Of a DNA stretch of 64,000 bases, positions 1-8,294 are shown piece after piece (the stretch's first letter is position 1; each line of letters starts with the position of its first letter). Under the pieces are notes generated by a model that was not told the DNA's origin, did not search any database, and saw only the letters and a list, made by a program, of their open reading frames with translations. The DNA is from Pseudolysinimonas_A sp049651805 (GTDB taxonomy: Bacteria > Actinomycetota > Actinomycetes > Actinomycetales > Microbacteriaceae): assembly GCF_049651805.1 (NCBI RefSeq), contig NZ_JBASCU010000050.1, positions 3,607 through 67,606 on the forward strand, written 5' to 3'. The position numbers and the translations under genes are program-made.

Positions 1-1650
1 GGCTTTGCCCGAGAACACCTGGCCGGTGAACTTCGTGCTGGAGCTCAGCACCACCTTGCACGGCGTGTACATCATCACGCGCAGGTTGCTCGAGAAGGTG
101 AAGCCGCCGCTGACCGAGAACGAGCTTTCTCCGGTGATGCAGGTGGGAGTCGTCGGCGTCTCGGCGACGGTGTCCGGGGTGATGAGCCACAGCTTGCGCG
201 TCTGGCTCGCCGTGAAGCCGCCGCCGCCGCTGAAGTTGTATTTCGGCGAGAAGATGGCGACATCCTGATTGAGCGTCACGATGTCCGACCCGCCGATCGA
301 GATACCGCCGACGCAGCCGAGCCCGTTGACGATGCCGTTCTGCCCGGCGAACGAAGCCACGGCGTTCTTCACCTGGGTGAAGCTGCACGATCCGCTCGAG
401 CTGATCGTCGCCACGGCGAATCCCGACCAGTCTGCGGGGTCGTAGTCGAAGTTGATCCAGTCGGGAACGATCGGCCAGGCCGGCCGTGCCGGGTTCGTGG
501 CGTACGGGCTCGCCGTCGGGCCGCCCGGCACGAGAGTGAGCGTGCCCTTGACGAAGTCCTTGTTGCTACCGCCGGGCTTGCTGAATGTCTTTGTCGTCAG
601 GTTGCCCTTGATCACCGCGCCCCAGTTGACGCTGGTCGCGCCGTAGATCCAGGCATTCTTCTCGACGGTGCCACCGTTTCCGGTGGTGAAACTCGCTGCC
701 GTGAGGTTGCCCTTGATCAGCGGCCCACCGCCGCCGTTGAAGGTCACGGCGCCGGTGGTCTGCACGTTGCCGCCGATCTCACCGCCGCTCGAGAACGACA
801 TCGTCGCCGCGGTGACGTTGCCGCCGATCTTGACGCCACCGCTGAGGGTCACGTCTTGATTGACCCAGACGCTGCCACCGACCTCGCTGCCGCCGTTCAT
901 GGTCAGCGCGTTGGCGATCGCGTTGCCGCCGATGTCGGGCCCACCCGGAAGAGTGATGCGTCCGCTCGCGTAGGCGTTGCCGGTGATGACGCAGCCGCCT
1001 GACACGGTGAGGTTGCCGTTGTTCACCACGATGTCGGCGTCGCCCGACGCGCCACCCGTGCAGTTGACGTCGCCCTCACGGATCAAAATGCTGGCGTCGC
1101 TGCCGCCGATGGTGACGAGCTTGCCACCGCCGCCGAAGCCCTGCGAGTTGTAGGCGTAGATGGCCGGGCCGGTCGCCTCGATCGTCGACGGAACACTGAT
1201 CGACGAGAGGATTACCTCGAGGTGCGACTCGTCGCGCCCGTCGGAGCCGAGCGCGCCCTCTCGCTCGGCGTAGCCGGTAGAGAGGATGCGCACCTGCGTC
1301 GCGGTGCCCGTGGGGCAGCCGCGCACCCACGCCGAGCCCGACGGAATCCAGATCGTCGCGACGTACTCGGGCACGGTGTTCGCTGCGCTCGCGTAGCTAT
1401 TGCTGTTCGAGACGCAGGTTCCGTTCAGAAGGCCGGCGCGTGCGACGGCGATACCGGCCTCGGCAGCCGCCTGAGACTCGACGCCGGCCCGGGTCACCGT
1501 CGTGTATTCGGTGGCGGTGACGACCGAGGTCGCCACGACCGAGGTGGTCAGCAGCGACACGGCCATGAGGCCGACGACGGCCGCCATGCCGGCACCGCGC
1601 TCCTCGGAGCGGAGTCGACGGAAGGTTGACGCGAGGCTGGTCAGTAGCAT
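1..1650 (-). CDS. PilX-like minor pilin with beta-helix-like repeats (3' end outside window)
   Basis: The frame is open from an ATG at 1648-1650 to the window edge, about 550 codons without a stop. Residues 1-19 are short and basic (MLLTSLASTFRRLRSEERG), then one hydrophobic segment runs to about residue 45, followed by a helix rich in Ala and Glu, the layout of PilX-type pilus assembly proteins that lack the GFTL motif of the other pilins. From about residue 200 to 350 there is a run of degenerate units of the form GG-x-I/V-x-GN-V/L (GGPDIGGNA, GGSEVGGSV, GGVKIGGNV, GGEIGGNV, GPLIKGNL), suggesting a right-handed beta-helix like that of polymer-forming proteins. It is the last visible gene of the pilus operon and overlaps the preceding gene by 10 bp. 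Role (tip protein or minor pilin) is inferred from context. Confidence 0.75.
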   Translation of the reverse strand, partial: MLLTSLASTFRRLRSEERGAGMAAVVGLMAVSLLTTSVVATSVVTATEYTTVTRAGVESQAAAEAGIAVARAGLLNGTCVSNSNSYASAANTVPEYVATIWIPSGSAWVRGCPTGTATQVRILSTGYAEREGALGSDGRDESHLEVILSSISVPSTIEATGPAIYAYNSQGFGGGGKLVTIGGSDASILIREGDVNCTGGASGDADIVVNNGNLTVSGGCVITGNAYASGRITLPGGPDIGGNAIANALTMNGGSEVGGSVWVNQDVTLSGGVKIGGNVTAATMSFSSGGEIGGNVQTTGAVTFNGGGGPLIKGNLTAASFTTGNGGTVEKNAWIYGATSVNWGAVIKGNLTTKTFSKPGGSNKDFVKGTLTLVPGGPTASPYATNPARPAWPIVPDWINFDYDPADWSGFAVATISSSGSCSFTQVKNAVASFAGQNGIVNGLGCVGGISIGGSDIVTLNQDVAIFSPKYNFSGGGGFTASQTRKLWLITPDTVAETPTTPTCITGESSFSVSGGFTFSSNLRVMMYTPCKVVLSSSTKFTGQVFSGKA

Positions 1651-2216
1651 GTCGTGTTCTCCGTCACTCCGGCCAGCGGCGCCGAACTCAGTTCGATCGC
1701 CACCGGTTTGTTGTCATCGTCGGTCTCGGCCCGGAACGACACCGTGAGGAGGTCGCCCGAAGCGCTGAAAATGGTGGTGCCGCTCGTCGGCGTGACACCG
1801 TCGGCGAGCAGGGTCCAGGTCTCGAGTTGGCTGGAGGTCGGCGCCGCGACCGGCGTGCCCGGGGTCGTCGAGGTCATGCGGATGGTGTCGTCCGCCGCCG
1901 AGTAGTACCAGGCACGGCAGACCCACTGCAGCGTGGCCCCGCCGCCCGCGACCCGTGCGACCAGCAACTGGTCGGCGCTGACGGCCGTGAGTTCGAAGCC
2001 CGACGAGTTGCGGATGCCGGTGTCGATCGTGGTGCCGGCGAGCTGGGCATCCGTCGTCGCGGTCGTGATCGCGCTCACCTGCTGCTGCGCCGAGAACTGA
2101 CCGAGGAAGATGCTGACGGCGGTGAGCGTCACGAGCGAGAAGAGCACCGACGAGGCGATGAGTTCGGTGAGCGTGAAGCCGTCGTCGTTACGGAGGCGAC
2201 GCAGAAGGGCGATCAT
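1641..2216 (-). CDS. Prepilin-type N-terminal methylation domain protein (PilW/PulJ-like minor pilin)
   Basis: A 191-residue protein that starts with a short basic leader and a class III signal peptide: GFTLTELIASSVLFSLVTLT at residues 14-33, with cleavage expected after Gly14 and the conserved Glu at mature position 5. The rest is a soluble, Ser/Thr-rich globular domain with few charged clusters. The ATG at 2214-2216 overlaps the stop of the upstream pilV-like gene (ATGA), so translation is probably coupled. Its position between the PilV-like and PilX-like genes is the usual place of PilW/PilJ minor pilins, which prime pilus assembly. The exact minor-pilin class is inferred from gene order, not from a diagnostic motif. 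Confidence 0.82.
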   Translation of the reverse strand: MIALLRRLRNDDGFTLTELIASSVLFSLVTLTAVSIFLGQFSAQQQVSAITTATTDAQLAGTTIDTGIRNSSGFELTAVSADQLLVARVAGGGATLQWVCRAWYYSAADDTIRMTSTTPGTPVAAPTSSQLETWTLLADGVTPTSGTTIFSASGDLLTVSFRAETDDDNKPVAIELSSAPLAGVTENTTCY

Positions 2217-2617
2217 GAGACCAACACCAGGGACGAGGCGGTCGTCAACGTGTCGGAGGTGTCGACGCGCGTGGCCGTGACGGTGATCGAGACGGTGCCG
2301 TCACCGACCGGGCAGGTGCCGACGGTCGTGACGAGGCGGATGACGACGCCGCGCGGGTCGGTGAAGTCGCTCGTGCCGGTGAGCGCCGAGACGTCGGAGC
2401 AGACCGGGCTAGCGGCCTGAGCGGCGCGCAGCTGCTCGTTGACGAGCTGCGTGCCGGTCGCGAGCGTGGTGTTCGCGGCCGACTGCTTGAGCCCCTGGAT
2501 CAGCAGCGGCAGAAAGAGCATCGCGAGGATCGCGAGCAGGAACATCGAGATGACGATCTCGATGAGGCCGAAGCCGGTGTCCGAGCGGAGCCGCTCGAGG
2601 ATGCGTTGGTTTCTCAT
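2213..2617 (-). CDS. Prepilin-type N-terminal methylation domain protein (PilV-like minor pilin)
   Basis: 134 residues from ATG at 2615-2617, chosen because a purine-rich ribosome site (GAGAGGGGGG) lies about 10 nt upstream and because the class III signal then sits at the right distance: basic leader, then GFGLIEIVISMFLLAILAML from residue 15. The Glu at mature position 5 is present. A longer open frame runs upstream to 2689 but would put about 24 extra residues before the leader. The gene lies just downstream of the major pilin and its hairpin, and its stop overlaps the start of the next pilin-like gene. It most likely encodes a low-abundance pilin; the PilV label rests on gene order. Confidence 0.8.
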   Translation of the reverse strand: MRNQRILERLRSDTGFGLIEIVISMFLLAILAMLFLPLLIQGLKQSAANTTLATGTQLVNEQLRAAQAASPVCSDVSALTGTSDFTDPRGVVIRLVTTVGTCPVGDGTVSITVTATRVDTSDTLTTASSLVLVS

Positions 2618-2660
2618 GACGATCGAGCCCCCCTCTCGTATCGTGCGGGTGAAGCGGGTA

Positions 2661-2690
2661 GGTGGGGCGCCGCCGAAGCGACGCCCCACC
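2661..2690 (-). terminator. Hairpin between major and minor pilin genes
   Basis: A perfect 9-bp stem (GGTGGGGCG 2661-2669, CGCCCCACC 2682-2690) with a 12-nt loop lies just after the pilA-like stop codon. There is no T-run, so it is more likely a partial terminator or 3' stabilising hairpin that lets the pilin transcript accumulate above the minor-pilin transcripts than a full terminator. Confidence 0.5.
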
Positions 2691-2709
2691 GGGTGTTCAG
2701 CGAAGCCGC

Positions 2710-3117
2710 TTAGCAGCCACCTGCGGCGACAGCGGTCGACTCGGTGATGTTGAACGGGTTGCCGGCCTCCGACGTGACCTCGATGCAGAAGGTCGAGACG
2801 GTGCTCGCAATATCGATCGCGAAGCCGGTGGTTCCGGGGCTTGCGGAGTAGCCGAACTCCTGAAGGTCGGCGACGGTCGGAACGGCGTCGTTGGCCGTGA
2901 CGGCCGAGACGTAGGCGACCTTGGCAACGCCGAGGTCGGACTTGGCGGCCGCGTCGCGGGCCTGGTCCTGCTGACCGAGGAACACCGGAACGGCGATCGC
3001 GGTCAGGATGCCGATGATGAGAACGACGACGAGCAGCTCGATGAGCGTGAAGCCCTTCTCGTCCTTGGCGAGCATCTCGCGCTTAGCGGCGAGCGACTTG
3101 TGAATTGCAGTGATCAA
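2710..3117 (-). CDS. pilA: Major type IV pilin (PilA-like prepilin)
   Basis: 135 residues. The TTG at 3115-3117 is taken as start because AGGATAGGA lies just upstream at good spacing; an internal ATG at codon 15 (MLAKDEKGFTL) is the alternative. The prepilin leader ends in KDEKG, followed by the canonical FTLIELLVVVLIIGILTAIA helix with Glu5 of the mature protein. The mature protein is about 113 residues, short but normal for Gram-positive type IV pilins, with two Cys (one in FCIEV, one at the C-terminus, AAGGC) that could form the pilin disulfide loop. 154 bp separate it from pilC, the largest gap in the operon, leaving room for its own promoter; no convincing -35/-10 pair was found there. 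Confidence 0.88.
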   Translation of the reverse strand: MITAIHKSLAAKREMLAKDEKGFTLIELLVVVLIIGILTAIAVPVFLGQQDQARDAAAKSDLGVAKVAYVSAVTANDAVPTVADLQEFGYSASPGTTGFAIDIASTVSTFCIEVTSEAGNPFNITESTAVAAGGC

Positions 3118-3271
3118 GATTCCTATCCTTTTCGTTTGACACGAGTGTGTGGACAGGCGGCCCCCCATTGTGAAACTGGCCCCCTGGTGCAATGTTGTTC
3201 TGTTGGTGCCCGGCGCGTAATCCCGCAAAAGGGGGGAATGACGCCGAATCGCGGCCCCAGTCCGGGGGCGG

Positions 3272-4507
3272 TCACCCGCCGGAGATCTGCCCGTAGATCG
3301 AGAACATCGGCAGGTAGAGCGACACGATGATGCCACCGATGAGTACACCGATGACGGCGATCATGAGCGGCTCGATGAGCGACGTGAGCGCTTCCGTCGT
3401 GGTCTGCACCTCGTCGTCGTAGAACTCGGCGATCTTGTTGAGCATCTGCTCGAGCGAGCCGGAGTCTTCACCGACGGCAATCATCTGCACCACCATCGAC
3501 GGAAAGACCGGATGTTCGCCGAGCGGCCCGGAGATCGAGCGCCCGGAACGCACGGAGTCCTGCACTTCTTGCAGTGCTTTCTCGACCACGAAGTTGTTCG
3601 AGGTGTTCGCGACGATCGCGAGGGCTTGCAGAATCGGCACACCCGATTTGGTCATCGTCGAGAGATTCCGAGTGACGCGGGCGATGGCGACCTTCTGAAA
3701 GAGCTGCCCGAACACTGGCAGTTTGAGTTTCAACGGGTCGACGAACGCGCGCACCTTCTCGGTGTGCTTGTTCTTGCCCCACCAGACCGCGAATACGACG
3801 CCCGCAACGATTAACAGCGGAACTCCCCAGATCGCGTTCTCCGACATCACCACCAGGATCTGCGTCGGGATCGGCAGCTCGCCCCCGAGATCGGCGAACA
3901 TGTTCTTGAACACCGGCACGATGAACACGATCATGCCGACGACGGCGACCAGCGCCATGACCAGCACGACGACCGGGTAGGTCAGCGCCGACTTGATCGT
4001 CGCCATCAGCTTGACGTCTTTCTCGAACGTCGTAGCCACCGACTCCAGCGACAGGTCCAGGAACCCGCCGGTCTCGCCGGCCCGCACCAGGTGGATCATC
4101 AGCGGCGGAAAGATCAGCCCGTGTTTGGCGAGCGCCTCCGACAGTGACGAACCGGTCTCGACCTGCGTTCGCACGATCGCGAGGGTGCGGGCGAGCTTCT
4201 TGTTCTCGGTCTGCTCAGAGAGGATCGACAGCGCTTTGAGCAGCGAGAGTCCCGCGGCCACCATCGTCGCGAGCTGCCGCGACATGACGGCGAGGTCTTT
4301 GAGCTTGACGCCCTTCTCGAGGCCGCCGAGGGAGAGCTCCATCTGCAGGCCGGTGCCGGCCGCGGAGTGGTTGATCTCGATCGGGGTGACGCCCATCGTG
4401 CGCAGCCGCGTGACGACCGCAGCTTCGCTCGGCGCCTCGACCTTGCCCTTGACGACCTTGCCGCCGACATCCCGGCCCTTGTAGGCATAGGTCAGCAGAT
4501 TGCTCAT
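3272..4507 (-). CDS. pilC: Type IV pilus inner-membrane platform protein PilC (type II secretion F family)
   Basis: 411 residues, the usual PilC/GspF length. Two homologous T2SSF domains are visible: one around residues 70-195 (VMSRQLATMVAAGLSLLKAL ... ending in the first membrane segment) and one around 275-400 (VTRNLSTMTKSGVPILQALA). Hydrophobic segments occur near residues 170-200, 220-245 and 375-405. PilC forms the membrane platform that couples the PilB and PilT motors to the pilin pool. The ATG at 4505-4507 overlaps the stop of pilT (ATGA), so the two are probably translated in a coupled way. Confidence 0.92.
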   Translation of the reverse strand: MSNLLTYAYKGRDVGGKVVKGKVEAPSEAAVVTRLRTMGVTPIEINHSAAGTGLQMELSLGGLEKGVKLKDLAVMSRQLATMVAAGLSLLKALSILSEQTENKKLARTLAIVRTQVETGSSLSEALAKHGLIFPPLMIHLVRAGETGGFLDLSLESVATTFEKDVKLMATIKSALTYPVVVLVMALVAVVGMIVFIVPVFKNMFADLGGELPIPTQILVVMSENAIWGVPLLIVAGVVFAVWWGKNKHTEKVRAFVDPLKLKLPVFGQLFQKVAIARVTRNLSTMTKSGVPILQALAIVANTSNNFVVEKALQEVQDSVRSGRSISGPLGEHPVFPSMVVQMIAVGEDSGSLEQMLNKIAEFYDDEVQTTTEALTSLIEPLMIAVIGVLIGGIIVSLYLPMFSIYGQISGG

Positions 4508-6048
4508 CGTTGCGCTCCGAAGTCTGAGGCGAACGCGGCGCCCGCCGGGTCGGTGTCGCCCGTGCGGTGCACGAGCCGGGTGAAGTCTTCGTTGTCGTGA
4601 ACCTTCTCGAGCGCTGCTCCGTACGTGACGGCACCGCTGTTGACGAGGTCGGCGAGATGCTGATCCATCGTGTGCATGCCCGCCGCGCGGCCGGCCTGGA
4701 GAGCCGACCGGATCTGGTACGTCTTGCCCTCGCGGATCAGGTTCGCGATCGCGGGCGTCATGACGAGCAGCTCGGTGGCAACCGCACGGCCTGACCCGGA
4801 GGAGCGCTTCACCAGGGTCTGGCAGACGACTCCCTGCAGCGTCGCGGCGAGCTGCGTGCGCACCTGACCCTGCTGGTGCGGCGGGAAGACGTCGATGACG
4901 CGGTCGATCGTCTGGCTCGCATCCTGCGTGTGCAGGGTCGCGAAGACCAGGTGCCCGGTCTCGGCCGCGGTGAGGGCGACCGAGATGGTCTCGAGGTCAC
5001 GGAGCTCGCCGATGAGAATGACGTCGGGGTCTTGCCGCAGCACGTGCTTGAGCGCGTTGCCGAAGCTCTGCGTGTCTGACCCGACTTCGCGCTGGTTAAC
5101 GAGCGAGCGCTTGTTCGGGTGCATGAACTCGATCGGGTCTTCGACGGTGACGATGTGGTCGGCGCGAGTCGTGTTGACCAGGTCGATGAGGGCGGCGAGC
5201 GTCGTCGACTTGCCCGAACCGGTCGGGCCGGTGACGAGCACGAGACCACGCGGCAGCTTGGCGAACTCACCGACGACTTCTGGGATGCCGAGAGCGGTCA
5301 GCGGCTTGATCTCGGTCGGGATGAGACGGAACGCCCCACCGATCGCGCCGCGCTGGAGGTAGAAGTTGACGCGGAATCGGGACTCCTCCGAGAGCGTGAA
5401 CGCGAAGTCGAGTTCCAGCACCTCGTCGAACTGCGCTTGCTGCTCGTCGGTGAGGAGGCTGTAGAGCGCGGCAGCGACGCGCTCGCGGTCCCAGGGCTCC
5501 ATCCCGACGATCGGACGCAGGCTCCCGTCGATGCGGATCATCGGCGGCGCGCCGATTGAGATGTGCAGGTCGGACGCGCCCTCGGTGACGACCGTCTCGA
5601 GCGCGGTCAACAGCTCGGCATCAACGCGGGCCCGTGCTGCCAGCGTGAAGTCGTCGGGAACGAACGCCGGGCGCGCGGGCTTGTCGAGCCGCTGGCTGAG
5701 CGGCGGGATGATCGTGAACTCGGGGATCGGCAGCACCGGCGCGGCCGGGGCCGGGGTGAAGCCCGGGATCGCCTCACTCGGGGCGGGGGTGAACCCGGGG
5801 ATGTCTCCCGAGGGCGCCGGGGTGAACCCCGGGATCCCTTCCGCGACAGGGGGAGCCGGGGTCGACGCCGCAGCGTCGTCAGTCGCGACCGCGGGGGGCG
5901 GCAATTGCGAAAGGTCGACAGTCGTCGACCCCGGCGGCAGGGGTGGCTGCACTCCACGCGGGGGCGGCATCGCCCCGGCAGCCCCGGGTACCCCGAGCGG
6001 CGGATTCGCCGGATCGGTCACCGGAATCTCATACAAAGGCTTGTTCAC
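4504..6048 (-). CDS. pilT: Type IV pilus retraction ATPase PilT with Pro-rich N-terminal extension
   Basis: 514 residues from a GTG at 6046-6048, chosen because GAGGGAAGGG lies about 10 nt upstream; an open frame continues to 6123 but without a better start. The PilT core begins near residue 140 and contains the Asp-box region (DLHISIGAPPMIRIDG), Walker A GPTGSGKST (about 270), the Asp box VEDPIEF, Walker B ILIGELRD, the His-box HLVFATLHT and the PilT-type C-terminus ANLIREGKTYQIRSALQAG. PilT depolymerises the pilus for retraction and twitching. The first about 135 residues are unlike classic PilT (about 350 residues): low-complexity, rich in Pro, and with three IPGFTPAP repeats. It sits between pilB and pilC in one operon. 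Confidence 0.9.
   Translation of the reverse strand: MNKPLYEIPVTDPANPPLGVPGAAGAMPPPRGVQPPLPPGSTTVDLSQLPPPAVATDDAAASTPAPPVAEGIPGFTPAPSGDIPGFTPAPSEAIPGFTPAPAAPVLPIPEFTIIPPLSQRLDKPARPAFVPDDFTLAARARVDAELLTALETVVTEGASDLHISIGAPPMIRIDGSLRPIVGMEPWDRERVAAALYSLLTDEQQAQFDEVLELDFAFTLSEESRFRVNFYLQRGAIGGAFRLIPTEIKPLTALGIPEVVGEFAKLPRGLVLVTGPTGSGKSTTLAALIDLVNTTRADHIVTVEDPIEFMHPNKRSLVNQREVGSDTQSFGNALKHVLRQDPDVILIGELRDLETISVALTAAETGHLVFATLHTQDASQTIDRVIDVFPPHQQGQVRTQLAATLQGVVCQTLVKRSSGSGRAVATELLVMTPAIANLIREGKTYQIRSALQAGRAAGMHTMDQHLADLVNSGAVTYGAALEKVHDNEDFTRLVHRTGDTDPAGAAFASDFGAQR
5747..5837 (-). repeat. Three 33-bp tandem repeats encoding IPGFTPAP units in PilT
   Basis: The segment encodes IPGFTPAPSGD, IPGFTPAPSEA and IPGFTPAPAAP in succession, an 11-residue (33-bp) period at about residues 71-102 of PilT. 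It is part of the long flexible N-terminal extension, which could bind a partner at the pilus base. Repeat number may vary between strains. Confidence 0.8.
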
Positions 6049-6091
6049 GCGCGGTATCCCTTCCCTCGTGAACCACCACGGATGCCGGCGC

Positions 6092-7762
6092 TCACGCGAC
6101 GACTCGCATAATCTCTTCGACACTGGTCAGGCCGAGCAGCGCTTTCGCCCAGCCGTCCTGACGCAGGGTTGTCATCCCCTGCTGCACAGCGAGGCGACCG
6201 ATCTCTGCACTCGAGGCGCGCGCGACGGCGAGCCGCTCGATGTCTTCGGTGACCGGCATGACCTCGTGCAACGCGATACGGCCGCGGTAGCCGGTGTTCG
6301 AACACGACGTGCAACCGGTCGCCTTGAACAGCGTGGGCTGCGGGTCGCCGGGCTCCGCGAACCGCATCGCCTGAAGATCTTCGAAGCTCGGCTGATACGG
6401 CGCCTTGCACTTGTCGCAGAGCTTGCGGGCAAGTCGCTGGGCGACGATGCAGTCGAGCGCCGATCCGACGAGGAACGGCTCGATCTCCATCTCGATGAGC
6501 CGGGTCACGGCGCTCGGCGCGTCGTTCGTGTGCAGAGTCGAGAGCACGAGGTGGCCGGTGAGCGAGGCCTCGATCGCGATCTGCGCCGTCTCGTGGTCGC
6601 GGATCTCACCGATCAGCACGACATCCGGGTCGGACCGCAGGATGCTGCGCAGTGCACTCGCGAACGTCAGGCCCGCCTTCGGGTTGACCTGCACCTGGTT
6701 GATGCCCGGGATGCGGTACTCGACCGGGTCTTCGACGGTGATGACGTTGATCTCGGGCCGCGCGACCTCATGCAGGGTCGTGTAGAGCGTCGTCGACTTT
6801 CCGGAACCGGTCGGCCCGGTGACGAGGATCATGCCGTACGGCTTCGTGTACGACGCCTTGTAGACGGCGGCGTTGCGCTCGAGCAGCCGCAGCTGGTCCA
6901 TGCCCAGCCCGGTCATCGAGTTGTCGAGAATACGCATGACGACCTTCTCGCCGAACACCGTCGGCAGGGTCGCGACGCGCAGGTCGATCTGCTTGCCCCC
7001 GTGGATGACCGACATGCGGCCGTCCTGCGGCTTGCGGCGTTCGGCGATATCGATGTCGCTCATGATCTTGAGTCGCGAGATGACGCCGTTCTGGATGTTC
7101 TTCGGAGCCCGCTGCATCTCGTGCAGCACGCCGTCGATGCGGTAGCGAACGTGCATGTCGCGCTCGGCGGGTTCGATGTGGATGTCGGACGCCTGATCCG
7201 AGATCGCCTGGCTGATGAGCAGGTTGACGAACCGCACGATCGGGGCGTCGTCTTCGCTCGCCTCCGACGCCGCCGGGACCAGATCGGTACCCGTCGAGCC
7301 GTTCTCTTCGACGATCGCGGTGGTGAGCTCGCTGAGCTCGCCGTCCGAGCGCACGAGGCGTGCGATCGCCGCGAGCAAGTCGTTGCGCTCGGCGACGACC
7401 GGACGCACCTGCATCCGCACCGCGGCGCGCACATCGTCGATCGCGAGCACGTCGCGCGGATCGGCCATCGCCAGCATCAGCCGGTCGCCGTCGCGCCCGA
7501 TCGGCAGCACCTCGTACCGCTTCAGCACCTGCACGGGTACGAGGGCCACGGCCGAACCGTCGACCGGGTACTCGGTGAGGTCGACGAACGGCAACCCGAG
7601 CTGCGCGGCACGCGCCGACGCGACCTGGCTCTCGGTGACGACACCGCCCTCGAGCAGCTCGCGCACGTGCGCCTCATCCGCCTGCGGGTCGCCGGTGGCG
7701 ACGTCGAGGCTCGTGATCGGCATCAAGCCGCGGATGATGAGAATCTCTGACAGGGAGGTCAT
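6092..7762 (-). CDS. pilB: Type IV pilus extension ATPase PilB (GspE family)
   Basis: 556 residues from the ATG at 7760-7762, preceded by CAGGGGGTGACG; a longer open frame upstream has no ribosome site. The N-terminal T2SSE-N domain spans about 1-150, the ATPase core 170-540. Walker A GPTGSGKST is near residue 316, the Asp box is VEDPVEYRI, Walker B is VVLIGEIRD and the His box is LVLSTLHTND. A four-Cys zinc motif typical of PilB/GspE (CDKC ... CTSC) lies at about 443-490. PilB powers pilus polymerisation through PilC. It is the first visible gene of the operon; 43 bp separate it from pilT. Confidence 0.93.
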   Translation of the reverse strand: MTSLSEILIIRGLMPITSLDVATGDPQADEAHVRELLEGGVVTESQVASARAAQLGLPFVDLTEYPVDGSAVALVPVQVLKRYEVLPIGRDGDRLMLAMADPRDVLAIDDVRAAVRMQVRPVVAERNDLLAAIARLVRSDGELSELTTAIVEENGSTGTDLVPAASEASEDDAPIVRFVNLLISQAISDQASDIHIEPAERDMHVRYRIDGVLHEMQRAPKNIQNGVISRLKIMSDIDIAERRKPQDGRMSVIHGGKQIDLRVATLPTVFGEKVVMRILDNSMTGLGMDQLRLLERNAAVYKASYTKPYGMILVTGPTGSGKSTTLYTTLHEVARPEINVITVEDPVEYRIPGINQVQVNPKAGLTFASALRSILRSDPDVVLIGEIRDHETAQIAIEASLTGHLVLSTLHTNDAPSAVTRLIEMEIEPFLVGSALDCIVAQRLARKLCDKCKAPYQPSFEDLQAMRFAEPGDPQPTLFKATGCTSCSNTGYRGRIALHEVMPVTEDIERLAVARASSAEIGRLAVQQGMTTLRQDGWAKALLGLTSVEEIMRVVA

Positions 7763-7850
7763 CGTCACCCCCTGACGACCATCACGCCCACCGTTCCCCC
7801 CGAAGCGGTGCGCGCCGAGGGCTGCGGATATGCCCCTCGTTGGTCTGAGG

Positions 7851-8294
7851 TTACGGCCGGGTCGTCCCGCTCGACAGTCCCACGTTGGGGGGTCGGCGCA
7901 GCGCGATCCAGGTTCCGACGACTGCCACGGCAGCAAGCGCGGCCGCCACGACGACGAAGGGGCTGGTCGCCTGTTCCGCGAACAGGCGGAACGACCCGAG
8001 CAACGCGGTGGTGACGACCGCCAGGTAGACCGCTGCGGCAGCGGCGATCGCGCCCACCCAGGGCGACGTCGCGCGCACCGTCAACCCGACGGCGAGCCAC
8101 ACCACTACGCCGGCGACCGCGAGCCCGATCAGACCGACGTACGGCGGCGCCGGGGTCTGCACCGGATCCCGGTCGAGCACGACGGCGAGGATGCCGGCGA
8201 GCGCGAAGGTGCTCGCCGCCCAGGTGATCGCGACGAACAGCGCGACGAAGAGGCTACGCCCCTGCGTTGGCCGAGGAGGTGGCAGTCGCTCCAT
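7851..8294 (-). CDS. Four-helix membrane protein of unknown function
   Basis: 147 residues with four clear hydrophobic segments (about 15-40, 50-72, 80-103, 112-132) separated by short loops and a basic C-terminus. No catalytic motif is visible. The start overlaps the end of the upstream membrane-protein gene by 41 bp, so the two are co-transcribed and probably act together. It is read in the same direction as the pilus operon, 88 bp upstream of pilB, so readthrough is possible, but nothing in the sequence links it to pili. Confidence 0.65.
   Translation of the reverse strand: MERLPPPRPTQGRSLFVALFVAITWAASTFALAGILAVVLDRDPVQTPAPPYVGLIGLAVAGVVVWLAVGLTVRATSPWVGAIAAAAAVYLAVVTTALLGSFRLFAEQATSPFVVVAAALAAVAVVGTWIALRRPPNVGLSSGTTRP

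Noticed and set aside
3118..3271. Separate promoter for pilA
   Set aside because: TTGCAC with AATGGG was considered; the -10 is too poor to call.
5531..7750. 739-codon + strand frame across pilT and pilB
   Set aside because: It crosses the junction of two clearly coding minus-strand genes; translation has no recognisable domain.
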